64,000 bases of DNA from Pegoplata infirma (taxonomy: Eukaryota; Arthropoda; Insecta; Diptera; Anthomyiidae). The position numbers were made by a program, and so were the translations under genes. Positions 1-11,240 of the stretch are shown here, piece after piece; within the stretch, counting starts at the first letter, position 1; every line of letters starts with the position of its first letter. Where the stretch lies: assembly GCA_963921195.1 (NCBI GenBank), contig OY992540.1, forward strand, positions 192,991,576 through 193,055,575, written 5' to 3'. The notes beneath the pieces were generated by a model, which was not told the origin of the DNA, searched no databases, and saw nothing but the letters and a program-made list of their open reading frames with translations.

Positions 1-340
1 GCAGTTTATTTTGTTTGTGTAATTTTTACAAGTGTCCCTGAGGATGAAATTCGATGAATTTCGAAGTATCGGAGAAATAAAATAAAAATTATTTAAAACA
101 ACAGACCTCGAGCTCAATTATTTCATTTACATTTTGCGAGGATGTTTTGTAAAATTGGAGGTACTCGTAATTTTCATAAAAATAAAAAAATATTTATGAA
201 AGTCAAGGCATTCAACCGATTTCCCTTTAATTTTTTAAAAGTGTTTATTGGAATGACACCGCTTAAATGTGGCACTGAAAATGAAAAGTTTATAAGAAAA
301 AAAACGTGAGAACATCAAGCTAGTTTATAAATAATTTCTA
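1..340. other. AT-rich sequence, nothing recognised
   Basis: No convincing ORF, repeat terminus or RNA gene was seen. It ends at a TA dinucleotide (339-340) that is the target duplication of the MITE beginning at 341. Confidence 0.5.
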
Positions 341-919
341 CACTCAAAATAATCACTCTGTTAAATTACAGAGATACTCTGCTGAGCCAGCAGAAAATAC
401 CATAGATTTCCAACCAGCAAGATTTTTTGTTATTTTACGAAGAAAACTCTGTAAAATGATTTCGATCAAAAAAAAACTGTAAATTTACAGAATTATCTGT
501 AAAAAACCGATTAAACCAAGAAGAATTTTACCAAAAAACTCTGTAAATTAACAAAGTTTTAGTTAAATGCATTTATGAGTTCAAAATTTTACAAAAAAAA
601 ACTGTAAATTTACAAAGTTTTAGTTAAATCCATTTTATGAGTAAAACTTCTCTGCTTCAAAAACATTAATTAAAATTAAAATTTTGTTAAATTTTCCCGC
701 TTTAATGCTTCCAAATTGTAAATTTACTTTTTTATTTTTGTGAAAATTACAAGTTTTTAGCGAGTAACTCCAATTTTACAAAATTTTGTTTTTCGGTCAC
801 AAGAAAATACGAAGTATTTTCTTAAAATCTGTATTTCGACAGATAACTTTGTCAAATATCTGTCGAATTGAGATTACAGTCATTTTACAGAGTATTTAAC
901 AGAGTAATTATTTTGAGTG
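341..919. mobile_element. TA-flanked MITE, CACTCAAAATAAT termini
   Basis: The left end reads CACTCAAAATAATCACTCTG and the right end is its near-perfect inverse, ending ATTATTTTGAGTG. Both sides are flanked by TA (339-340 and 920-921), the target duplication typical of Tc1/mariner-mobilised MITEs. The interior is AT-rich with many short TGTAAATTTACA-like segments and codes for nothing convincing. The same CACTCAAA terminus recurs at 19171, 22119 (inverted), 49546 and 63730, so this is one member of a multi-copy family. Confidence 0.8.
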
Positions 920-1045
920 TACAAAGTTAATCATTCGTATGCGAAATATTTAAACAGGCGCATTTAAATGATGGCATTTGCCTTTATTTTGTGTCAAGCT
1001 ATTACTTATCTATGGCTCTTACACATTACAGCCGAAGAAAATCAA

Positions 1046-1188
1046 TAGGTCTATTCGATTGCCTTACTACAATCTACTATTTCTTACTCATTTTACTACA
1101 TCTGGAAATTTTCAATACAAAAGTAAACAAGACTTTCCAGTTGTAGTAAAAATAGTAAGAAATTTGGGTAATCGAATAGACCTAAAAT
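1046..1188. repeat. Small foldback (inverted repeat)
   Basis: The left arm begins TAGGTCTATTCGATTGCC and the right arm ends with the inverse, GGTAATCGAATAGACCTA. Homology between the arms continues inward for about 50-60 bases with small indels, so most of the segment would form a hairpin. A 70-codon ORF crosses it, but that is expected of an imperfect palindrome and is not taken as a gene. Confidence 0.65.
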
Positions 1189-1190
1189 GA

Positions 1191-2476
1191 ATTCTTATAG
1201 TTGCCATTTAAAAAGTGAATTTAAACAACAAATTAACGTTTCGCGTGCGCACCATTGAATTTTTTGAACTAAATTTTGTTTTAAGAAATATGTATGTCTT
1301 AAAAATAAAGATTTTTTTCAATTATTTAGGAAACATTTCTTTGGCGGTAAGAATTTCTTCCATGTATTAGGGAATTCCATTTAAGGAAAATTATGGCATA
1401 TTTAACAGTACATGAACTAAATTTTTTTCCTAGCAGTTGAAAAAATTTCCCAACTTTCAGTTAAATTTAACTAAATTGTGGGAAAATTTATAAACTATTT
1501 TGAAGAACATTTTTCCAAAGTTTAAGATAATTTTTTTTTTTGAGTGTGTAAAAATACCGAAAAACTCTGCTGAGACAGTAAAGTGAAGCTATGTTTTTTT
1601 AATCACTTATGGATGTACGATTTAAGGAAGTGAACTTTAAATCGTAAATCCTCCCAGCAAAGGAAATAAATCGTTTAATACATTTTTTTTATTTTTAGAT
1701 TATTTTCTTTATCACTCCTTTAAATATATTTTATATACATTTTGTTTTAAATTGTTTCCAGTGGCATGAGGTCATGTTTTAAAAAAACTAACCTTTAAGT
1801 GACCATCATACAATATTTCTTCCATTTAGCTAATCGATAAAGTGCCTTAATTGGCAAGAGTCAAATTGAAACCTCAGCTGAATAACATAAAAAAAAATAT
1901 AACTCACAGAAAACACGCACACTACTTAAAAGCTTAATTAACATGTTTCCTAGACAACGACATTTGACAAAAACAAAAAAATAACACTTATATACTAAAT
2001 GTATATGTAGACATATATAATTTACTACAAAGTTATATACCAAAATACTCAAATGGTACCTACATATACAATATACTTGTGGCAGGAGCATATTTGAATA
2101 ATGAAAGGGGAATACATTCTATATATAGATTTTGGAAAATGAAAATGAGTTTTCGAAGAACAGAAGGATGAAAATTACTAATAAGCTAATATTACAAACT
2201 TAAATACATGCATACCTAGATATATGCAAAATTAGCAACAAAAAAAGAGTTTGAGAAAGTTAGAAACAAAAAAATACAATTTTTAAGAGTTCGAAAATTC
2301 GAATAAGGAGAATGAGAATTTAAATGTGTAACGAACATTTTGAAAGCAATTATGAAAGGAGAGTTAATTAGTTACTAACAAATTTTGTTTTAAGTGGTTC
2401 TCAAATGTGAGACCTAAATAGGGTAATCACGAGAAGGGTATATACTTTTTAAGGAACTAAATACTCTAAATATTAG
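1191..2476. other. AT-rich sequence, mostly unassigned
   Basis: No gene is visible. A T-rich run ending TTTTTGAGTG at about 1532-1546 looks like an isolated right end of the CACTCAAA MITE family, but no matching left end was found. The rest is AT-rich without recognisable termini. Confidence 0.4.
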
Positions 2477-3240
2477 CGGTCAAATTCATAATGCTTTAAG
2501 GCAGGCTAATAAAATGTTTATAGTGAAAATTTGCTAAAACATTATTCAAAATCGTTTAAAAGCAAAATATTTATAAAAGGTTTATAGTAGGGTATAGTCT
2601 ACAATAAACCTTCGATAAAGTTTGGAGTTGAAAAATCATTCTTCGAGTGGTCAGCATTTAATATTTAATTATCTAAAGATTTAATCAAACATTCTCCTCC
2701 CTTGAATAGTTAAATTCCATCAATTTCTATTCAATAAATTGAAGATATCTTCCACAATTAACAAATTTAAGATGTTTTCAATAAAAAATGTCAATTATTT
2801 GTTAAAAATAAATTAAAATAAAATAAAACAAAATAGTGATGTACATTCAATCAAAACATATCCGGTATTCGAATATTTTTTGTACTCTTTGTATAAAAAA
2901 ATAATTTTTTCGCTCGTATTTCTATTTCATTTCTATATAACGTTAAGAAAACAATGTTAAACTATTTTTTACTTAATACGAAATTTTTTCTAACTCTTAA
3001 ATCTGCAAAAAAAAATATTTAATTATGACTACCGAGTCAATCGATTCATTCTTTTATACATCACAAACAATTAAATGAGAAATATAGCAAGGGTGTTGCC
3101 AACATTAAAACGCAAAATTATTAAATTGTTAAAGTACGTTTATGAATACAATTTCTTTAAAAAGGTTTACTAAAGGTTTATTGTACTTTAACTATTGTGT
3201 GCTTTAAAGCCAAATTACAATTGCCTTATGAATTTGACTG
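2477..3240. mobile_element. Inverted-terminal element, GTCAAATTCATAA ends
   Basis: The left end (CGGTCAAATTCATAA) and right end (TTATGAATTTGACTG) are inverted copies, and subterminal segments such as ACAATAAACCTT also recur in inverted order. TAG lies next to both ends (2474-2476, 3241-3243) and may be a 3-bp target duplication. The interior is AT-rich and non-coding, so this appears to be a non-autonomous DNA element. Superfamily is not assigned. Confidence 0.55.
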
Positions 3241-3989
3241 TAGGTCTTTCAGACTGTCATGGTTTTTAGACCACATGGAAAACGAAACTGACGAGTGTCT
3301 GCAAAATGTCCCTGAGTCAATTCAGGAAATGATTGACAAGAATTCTTTACTTTAAGAGATGAAGATGCTTAAAATTAATTTATGACAAGGTGGACGAACA
3401 TGATTACTAGCCCATAAAAATGTAAACACTTCTTTAGTTTGGCAATACAACAACTAGCAGGCTTTAGGAATTACTCATAGACACAATGGAATGGGTGCCC
3501 CGAGATCAATGGATTTGCAAATGAAATGTATTGTGTTTTTAGTGTAATCTATCTTAGATGTTCAGGATTTGGTTAACATATTAGATAGACACAGGTTTTA
3601 TATGCCTTATTATGGTTTTTAAATACCAGAAGATCATCCGGGGCTCTAACTCCCCAAACACACTTTCCAAGATCACAGATTAGTGCAAATATTTTTATCT
3701 TCATTTAAGGATATAATAAAATCATATATCTGGAAAAGTAAGATACACTTTGCTCTTTTAATAAATTAAATCAGGAATGCTTTTGATGGGTAAACCTTCA
3801 CTTCCCACTGCATTATAATGTCAGGGACCCTTACGAATGAGATGTTTAAATCATAAGCATATCCTTAGGTTTTGACACCCAACGTTAAAAAATCCTCGAT
3901 TACGCCAATTTGTTGGAATCCCCTTAGTGTCTTCATGGTATTGTTTCACAATATTTTGCAAAAATACGATCGGTTTCGGATTTAATAAT
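3241..3989. other. Unassigned sequence
   Basis: Base composition is less extreme than in the surrounding DNA, suggesting decayed coding material, but no reading frame of any length with recognisable motifs was found. It may be the remnant of the element whose reverse transcriptase lies just to the right. Confidence 0.35.
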
Positions 3990-4860
3990 AATAAATTCCC
4001 ATTGTTTCTACAAAGAGCACACATATGTCCATAACATATCACTCAATTCAATTTGGACAAAATGGTAACTAACATGCACTATATCGGGATTTGCAATACT
4101 CTTAAGCAAGAGCTTACTCAATGTAGTAAATTTGTAAAATCTGAGTTTGCCCACCGTCAAAATAAAAGTCAAGTTGGCACTAACTTCGGATTGACGTCGT
4201 AGAGTTTGAAATTCGTATGATTCGCCAACATTGGTAAATTCGCCCCCAACTTCAGTCCAACGTTGGTCCGTTTGCATTTTTCTAGGTTTATAACGGATTG
4301 TTCTGCTTCTTTCTGTATTGCTATGATCTTTGCCAACATGTTAAAGTTATGTAAAAGTAGACAAATATCATCAGCATTGTCGAGATCCTCCAGCCTTTTG
4401 TGAAATCCCCACGAAATTCCTCTTTCTTCTTTGGTTGCTTTATTCATAATGTTGTCTAAAACTATGTTGAAAAGCAGGGGTGATGGAATACAACCTTGAC
4501 TCACGCCAGTGTTTAGCGTAAATCTATCACTTACGCAACCTTCATGCATCACTCTGCAGCAAACATTACCATAGATGGCTTAAATCAATGGTATAACTTG
4601 GTGGGTGTGCCTTTACACGTAAGGGCATTCCAAATAGCCGAGTGTGGGAAGGTCTAAAAGGCCTTCTCGAAATCTATGAAGACGAGATGCAGAGGGGATC
4701 TCTACTCGACAGATTGTTCTAATATGTTCCGGAGTCTGTTCACATGGGATCGAAAGCATGTTCGTTGCGGAGATTTGGACCGAATGCTGCTGAGAATCTT
4801 TTGTTTATAATCTGTGATATAACTTTGTTCGCTATGTTGATAAGTGTCTTTTATTTTTTG
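3990..4860 (-). pseudogene. Non-LTR retrotransposon RT fragment (lineage 2)
   Basis: Reverse-strand translation in several frames shows a decayed reverse transcriptase. Upstream, about 4630-4700, is a palm motif A segment (HLVFIDFEKAF-like, frame-shifted). The 127-codon ORF at 4169-4552 contains motif B (GVSQGCIPSPLLFNIVLD) and motif C as NADD in place of the usual Y/FADD, followed by ICLLLH. The pattern GISWGFHKRLEDLDNADD matches the lineage often mis-annotated as craniofacial development protein 2-like. Stops and frameshifts break it, the endonuclease is missing, and one residue of the catalytic box is changed, so it cannot be active. A second, longer copy of the same lineage lies at 32720-34225 on the other strand. 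Confidence 0.75.
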
Positions 4861-7282
4861 GATGTTAATGATAACCTCTTCCTTTAACTCATAGTCCTAC
4901 AAAATTTCTCAATAATTTTATATGATATACTAAATGCTTTTTAAGGATTATGTCTTTCAAAAAATGCAATCCGGCTGAAAACAAAATCGTTTTGAAACCG
5001 AAACGGTTGGTCTAAGGTTGGATTTTTAACATAGTAGAGTAAGGTTTCGGATTTAACATATGAAGGGCTTATTGTAAAAACTCAATAAGCAACATATCAT
5101 TTTATGGTTGGTTTTTCATTAAAACTTTTTAAATAACGTGAAATTTCAATTTACTTGTGCGAAGGGTTGAAGCAAAACCTCTGCCAAAAATTTCTCAATC
5201 GAACATCAGCAGAAGGCAGAAAACACGAAAAAATAAAATGTTGCTTATCAAGTTCTTGCAGTAAGCCTTTCATATAAGCAAATTTTATCAGAAAAAATGT
5301 ACTAACAGACTATTTAAGAAAATGGTGCCCGAGCAGGGGCCTGTTTCCCAATCGCAAGCCGATAACACAAAAATCGCGGAAGAGTATGGTCGAATTCCTA
5401 ACAGAAATCAAAACGTTTCAACAACTCATCAGCAGCACTTGAATATTTAAGCAAATGGTTCCCGAGCTGGGATCAGAAAGGCAAAAACGTCCACTAACTA
5501 TGATGAGCAGGTTCAACAACTTCTTATAAACCCTTCATTACCGATTAATTCAAGAAAAATTTAAAGTTTGAGCATCATGAGAGAACTTATTTCTGGATCT
5601 GGAAGAGTCACTGAAAGCAGTGGGAAAGGTAGAAGAAATTGCAATTCAGGTGTCTCAAACAAATTGTAGGTTGATGATAGTATCAGTCGTTTCACGATGA
5701 AAACTTAGATTTACAGGCAGCAACGACTTGAAAAATTTAAGCGCTACCCATATGTTTTGCAGATACTATTTAATCAGCTACTCAACTCGTAATTAGGAGT
5801 TCTTAGCGAGAAGCCCTAAAATGATATAGAGTGAAAAAAACCAAATAAACCACATGGGATTTGTTTACGTTCGAATTATTACAATTCTGCCTACCCAAGA
5901 CATAAATGTCGAGCCTTAACCATAACAATATGAGTAAATCAAAAACTCAACTTTGTAGAATGAACCGTTTTGAAAGAAATTACGAAATACATACTTTCCT
6001 CGTAATACAAACTAATATTCCAACAAGATCTTACAATTTTAAACAATTTAGGTAGCCCCCATGGGCCCTTTGAAGATGGTGGTAAAGAAGAAAAGAAAAA
6101 AATATATAAGGAGGGGAGAGGAAGAGGCGGAAGTAATGGAAGGAATTCAAACTGAATCAGTCGGATGATTTACAAGATAAACATTCAAATCCGCGACTTT
6201 CAAGCTGACATTAATAGTGAAAGTGCGATGCCATATCGTTTTTTTCCACGTCCTGACTTCCCCCGCAATAGTCGTAGAGGCGGATTTCAATTCTACTGGC
6301 TTGTGCGACGTGCAGTTTTCCCCGTAACGGCCGAAAACAGTTTGCGTAGCCAATTCTGTGGAAGTCAACTGATCATACGGTTACCCCGATCATATTGAGG
6401 CCACACCATTTCTCGTGTAAGAGCACTTGGTTTCACATGATTGCGTTCGTCTCACTTCACGAGTTTAAATGAATGCGAATACGGTAGAAGTTATGGTATT
6501 GACTAGCCGTTTTGTCCGACATGTTAAGAAAGACAATTTAAGCCTTATTGGTCCATATGACTAAGCTTAATGGTAAAACTCCGAAATTTCAAGGCTGTTG
6601 TTATTATACAATATTGAATTTAAAATGTTCTTAGGTTATGGTAAAAGAATTTATCTTAGTTAATGGGAACACTTCATTATCCATTTCATCTTTTATTGTT
6701 ATGGACATTAAAAATGGTTTTAAGATGAAAACACTCACATGGTGATTCTTAAAGAATCACCATTTTCTTTATAACTCTCTCAATAAGTATTCTAAAGCAC
6801 ATACAAACATATAAACAAAACAATAAAACATCAAAGTGTATGTGCATTTTTGAATACTTATCAGAGAAGATGAAGCCTCATGCATGCATGCATTCATATT
6901 CATTCATACATGCATATGAGTATGAAAAGTGCCACTTGTATGCAAATGATGCATAAATAAAAAAAAAAAAAAAAAAAATACACAAAAAAATAAAGAATCA
7001 CATCTAAAGATTTTTGTAAATAAGTATTAAATCAAAGTGTTTGGCAAAAAAAACGAAGAAAATTGCTGCTGCTTTATGATATAAATCCATATAAAAACAC
7101 TAAAATACTCAAGACAGACACCGAATCAGAAAACACTATGCTTAAAAAGTATACACAAATATTTAAGATACCACCTACTAAAATGGATGCGAAAAAAATA
7201 TTGTCCTAAATTCAGCAAATTTCAAATGTAATTCAAGAAACCCAATTGAAACTCAAAAACACTTTTGAAACTCAAAAGCAAC
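4861..7282. other. Unassigned, AT-rich with short motifs
   Basis: No gene is supported. Points noted: a segment TGGTGCCCGAGCAGGGG at about 5323 that resembles an LTR-retrotransposon primer-binding site, with a degenerate second copy near 5457; a G/A-rich patch near 6100-6145; a 25-bp palindrome at 6739-6763; CATG/CATT-type short repeats near 6880-6920; and a long A-run near 6960. Overlapping ORFs on both strands at 6147-6398 show no family motif. Confidence 0.4.
6739..6763. repeat. 25-bp palindrome
   Basis: ATGGTGATTCTT, one central A, then AAGAATCACCAT: perfect 12-bp arms. It is too short and isolated to assign; it could be a terminator-like hairpin or the centre of a lost foldback. Confidence 0.7.
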
Positions 7283-7840
7283 CTAGGTTAGGTTAAGAGG
7301 TTGACGTTATGTCCACAAGGCCAGATCCTGATTCATAGTGATACCTCGGGAATAGGGGTGTTGGGGGTGTTTTATAGTTAATAATCATTTTATCTAATGA
7401 TCAGTTTTTATTTATTTTTCCAATTTTTTTATTTACAACTCATTTTAAATAATTTTAACCTAACCGAGAACTGGTAACAATGACCGTCGTTTCGTTGTAG
7501 CGAAATCGACCAAGGGTTTTGGTGGGAATCGAACCCACGACCCCCTGTTTCATAGGCTAGCACGCTACCAACTAGCCTACAGGGTCCCCTGTGTCGGGAA
7601 CGAACCTTCCACTGTCTCTTCGTCCCCGCACCATATGCACAAGTCATCTCCAATTATTTTCAAACAACTTTTCAAGCCAGTATGGCCTCTAATTAGACCT
7701 ACATACTTCCTTAGATCTGCTTTTTCCATATGAAGAAGCGTTTTTTGGAAACGGTTTTCGCCTTTGTTTGGATACAGTCATGTCTGCTTTCCCATTCTGA
7801 ATCTTCTTCGCATTTAAAAAGCAACCTAATTAAAATTCAG
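7283..7840 (-). pseudogene. 3' end of an RNase-H-lineage non-LTR element
   Basis: Read on the reverse strand, 7830 to about 7610 gives a C-terminal segment with the pattern LRKYVGLIRGHTGL followed by DLCIWCGDEETVE, typical of the region after RNase H in insect non-LTR ORF2 proteins. The reading is broken at this point by a tRNA-derived SINE and resumes downstream to a stop near 7300. The element ends in a CCTAACCTAA-type 3' tail at about 7283, like the one on the larger element at 30203. It is 5'-truncated and carries frameshifts. Confidence 0.6.
7395..7605 (-). mobile_element. tRNA-derived SINE
   Basis: On the reverse strand there is a tRNA-like head with an A box (TAGGCTAGTTGGTAGCG) and a B box (GGGTTCGATTCCCACC) separated by about 30 bases, followed by a non-tRNA body and an A/T-rich tail near 7430-7395. 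The acceptor arms do not pair and no anticodon stem forms, so this is a SINE with internal pol III promoter boxes and not a functional tRNA. It sits inside the 3' coding end of a non-LTR element. The exact target duplication could not be defined. Confidence 0.65.
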
Positions 7841-8385
7841 AAGTGCTCAAAACAAAAGGAAGTTTCATATAAAATTTAAATTTTAATTGGGCTTTTCTGA
7901 CTACCAGCTGTTCTGATGATTTTCGTTCGCTAGTGGAGGCTGTATATAAGATTTTCGTTCCGTTTGTAATTTCTATTTCTTGATCGATTTCAAGTCGATC
8001 TAGCAATTCCCGTCTGTCCGTTGAAATGGCAATTATGTCCAAAATATGACACAGAGCTGACTGTATCAAAAATATAGATAACTAGCTTACAATCCCGGTA
8101 CTTCGTTACCGGTTGTATTGAATACCGGATAATAGAAGGATCAGAATTATTCTATCGATTTCAGAAAATTCCCCTACGTAGTCTCTGTTTTATTTACTTG
8201 TGGACGTTTAAGTCTTCCATATAAAAATATTTCAATGAATAATTTAAACAATAAAATTTGAATAACTTTGCTGGTACGTTATCATGTTCGTTCCGGGGAA
8301 AAATATAATGACAATTTTCGAGCACTTATGTCGGGATTTTGGATTTTTAGGGAATAAATATTTCAGTGAAAAAAGAAATTGGAAT
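7841..8385. other. Unassigned sequence
   Basis: A 79-codon reverse ORF at 7830-8069 has no recognised motif. Nothing else is supported before the mini-me-like element. Confidence 0.35.
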
Positions 8386-8387
8386 AA

Positions 8388-9026
8388 AAACAAGTAAAAA
8401 AGTTAAATTCGGCCTTGCCGAATGTAGTGATACCCTCCACAATTTCAAAAAGATTATTGCAAACAACTTTATTTAAATGGAAATTACTTTTGAAAAAAAA
8501 AAAAAAAATTGAAAAAAATTTCCACGAAAAAAAATTTTGGTAAAAAAAAAAATCCGCGATTTTTTTTTTTTTGTCAAAAAATATGTTCGTACTTGTTTAA
8601 ATACCATTTGGTGTCCAATTATGTTCACATATGTCAACCAGAAGCCGAATTAAAGCATTTTGTATTTTTAGGTTATGTTGAATGTACTGAAATTTTTGAG
8701 GTGTGCTTACATTTTCGTTCATAACTTTTGAACCGCTGAACCGATATCGCTCAAATGCAATACCAAACTTCTCGGGAGAACTTCCAATATATATGTTAAG
8801 TTTCAGTCATCTCTGTGCAATATTTTGTCCGCGAGAGCATTTTCAACAGACAGACAGACGGACAGACGGACAGACGGACAGACGGACATCGCTAGAATGT
8901 CTTAAAATCGATCGGGCATCATGAATATATATACTTTATGGGGTCCCAGACCGATATTTCGATGAGTTACAAACGGAATGACAAACTTATATATACCCTC
9001 TATCACTAAGTGGAGGGTATAAAAAT
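8388..9026 (+). mobile_element. mini-me-like repeat, copy 1
   Basis: It begins AACAAGTAAAAAAGTTAAAT with a short hairpin (TTCGGCCTTGCCGAA) and ends GTGGAGGGTATAAAAAT. Near the right side it carries a GACA/GACG tract, a conserved core (ATCGCTAGAATGTC, then ATCGAT), a TA-rich tract and TATGGGGTC. A (GTCY)n and a (TA)n microsatellite around a conserved core is the defining layout of dipteran mini-me elements. It is non-coding, and no clear target duplication is seen. Confidence 0.75.
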
Positions 9027-9320
9027 ATGGAGTAAAAAAAGCTAAGCACCAAAAATTTGAGTTGAAAATATCATTCCATATTGTTCCCTGCTCTATTTCA
9101 TATTGTTCCCCGTTCTACGCCATTTCAATTCCAATTCCATCCCCATCTTCTAAGGTCATTATTATAGGAACAAAAAAAGTACCAAAAGTACACTTTATTA
9201 CCCCCATTAGAAACGGAATTTAAAAAAAGTACCTCTTCCAGAATGTTTTTTCTTCACCGAAGGATCCTACAATCCATATATCAATTATCTAGGATCATTG
9301 TTTCAGCAAATATTAAATAA

Positions 9321-10280
9321 GGTAAGGTAAGGTAAGGTAAGGTAAGGTAAGGTAAGGTAAGGTAAGGTAAGGTAAGGTAAGGTAAGGTAAGGTAAGGTAA
9401 GGTAAGGTAAGGTAAGGTAAGGTAAGGTAAGGTAAGGTAAGGTAAGGTAAGGTAAGGTAAGGTAAGGTAAGGTAAGGTAAGGTAAGGTAAGGTAAGGTAA
9501 GGTAAGGTAAGGTAAGGTAAGGTAAGGTAAGGTAAGGTAAGGTAAGGTAAGGTAAGGTAAGGTAAGGTAAGGTAAGGTAAGGTAAGGTAAGGTAAGGTAA
9601 GGTAAGGTAAGGTAAGGTAAGGTAAGGTAAGGTAAGGTAAGGTAAGGTAAGGTAAGGTAAGGTAAGGTAAGGTAAGGTAAGGTAAGGTAAGGTAAGGTAA
9701 GGTAAGGTAAGGTAAGGTAAGGTAAGGTAAGGTAAGGTAAGGTAAGGTAAGGTAAGGTAAGGTAAGGTAAGGTAAGGTAAGGTAAGGTAAGGTAAGGTAA
9801 GGTAAGGTAAGGTAAGGTAAGGTAAGGTAAGGTAAGGTAAGGTAAGGTAAGGTAAGGTAAGGTAAGGTAAGGTAAGGTAAGGTAAGGTAAGGTAAGGTAA
9901 GGTAAGGTAAGGTAAGGTAAGGTAAGGTAAGGTAAGGTAAGGTAAGGTAAGGTAAGGTAAGGTAAGGTAAGGTAAGGTAAGGTAAGGTAAGGTAAGGTAA
10001 GGTAAGGTAAGGTAAGGTAAGGTAAGGTAAGGTAAGGTAAGGTAAGGTAAGGTAAGGTAAGGTAAGGTAAGGTAAGGTAAGGTAAGGTAAGGTAAGGTAA
10101 GGTAAGGTAAGGTAAGGTAAGGTAAGGTAAGGTAAGGTAAGGTAAGGTAAGGTAAGGTAAGGTAAGGTAAGGTAAGGTAAGGTAAGGTAAGGTAAGGTAA
10201 GGTAAGGTAAGGTAAGGTAAGGTAAGGTAAGGTAAGGTAAGGTAAGGTAAGGTAAGGTAAGGTAAGGTATGGTAAGGTAA
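9321..10280. repeat. (GGTAA)n satellite, about 192 units
   Basis: A 960-bp array of the pentamer GGTAA is essentially perfect, with one GGTAT variant at 10266-10270. On the reverse strand the array is open in frame, giving a 337-codon LTLPY repeat that is an artefact of the 5-bp period. It lies inside family C, between two copies of the GGATCCTACAATCCA motif. Such homogeneity implies recent expansion, and the assembled length may not be the true length. Confidence 0.97.
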
Positions 10281-10295
10281 GGATCCTACAATCCA

Positions 10296-10495
10296 GGTAC
10301 TTTTTATAAAAGGCACTTTTTACAAAATGTTCTTTTTAAAAAAAGGTACTTTTTTTAAAAGGTACCTTTTATAAAAGGTACTTTTTATAAAAGGTAATTT
10401 TTATAAAAGGTACTTTTTATAAAAGGTACTTTTCATAAAAGGTACTTTTTGTAATAGGTACTTTTTATAAAATGTACTTTTTATAAAAGGTACCA
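10296..10495. repeat. Short tandem repeat, GGTACTTTTTATAAAA
   Basis: About ten slightly diverged copies of a unit of 17-22 bases lie between the GGTAA satellite and the 145-bp repeats. The unit contains GGTAC, one change from GGTAA, so it could be related to the origin of the satellite (inference). Confidence 0.8.
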
Positions 10496-11240
10496 TTATT
10501 TCAGTAAATTAAAAAAAGTACCAAAAGTACTCTTTTTTCCATTTTAACCCCGTAGAGTCAACATTGGCAAAAACCCAGCCTTGGTGAATTTTTTCCGGGA
10601 GGTGAACCTACATTGCAAATTTTAAGTTTCTAGGACCATTATTTAAGAAAATATAAAAGGTACCAAAAGTACAGTTTTTTACCCTTTTAACTCCTTAGAA
10701 TCAACATTGGCAAAAATCCAGCCTTAGAATCAACATTGGAAAATCCAGCCTTAGTAGATTTATATTCCGGGAGCTGAACCTACATTCAAAATTTCAAGTG
10801 TCTAGGACCATTATTTAAGGAGATATAAAAAGTACCAAAAGTACAGTTTTTTATCCTTTTTACCCCCTTAGAATCAACATTGGCAAAAATCCGGCCTTTC
10901 TGGATCTATATTCCAATAGTATAACATACAGTCCAAATTTCAAGTCTCTGTGACCATTATTTCAGGAGATATAATAAGTACCAAAAGTACAGTTTTTTAC
11001 CCTTTTTGTCCCCTTAGAATCAACATTGACAAAAATCCGGCCTTACTGGATCTATATTCCGGGAGGTGAACATACAGTCCAAATTTCAAGTCTCTATGAC
11101 CATTATTTCAGGAGATATAAAAAGTACCAAAAGTACAGTTTTTTACCCTTTTTACCCCCTTAGAATCAACATTGGCAAAAATCCAGCCTTAGTGGATCTA
11201 TATTCCGGGACGTGGACCTACAGTCCAAATTTCAAGTCTC
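10490..11240 (-). repeat. Tandem repeats of about 145 bp (family C)
   Basis: The marker ACCATTATTT recurs at about 10490, 10633, 10810, 10952 and 11098, giving roughly five units. Each contains AAAAAGTACCAAAAGTAC, TTAGAATCAACATTGGCA and TCCAAATTTCAAGTCTCTA. The unit of about 177 bp is longer because of a local 30-base duplication. A four-base CAGT run at 11282-11311 follows. Confidence 0.8.

Noticed and set aside
3851..4042. Reverse ORF with MCALCRNNG, zinc-finger-like
   Set aside because: Only one Cys pair; no second pair or domain around it. It is at the edge of a decayed retrotransposon.
6147..6398. Overlapping ORFs on both strands
   Set aside because: No recognised motif in either; no conservation evidence available.
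7520..7600. Possible functional tRNA gene
   Set aside because: A and B boxes are present but the acceptor and anticodon stems do not pair; a body and A/T tail follow, as in a SINE.
9303..10316. 337-codon reverse ORF encoding LTLPY repeats
   Set aside because: It is the translation of the GGTAA satellite; a 5-bp period without stops is open in all frames. No gene evidence.
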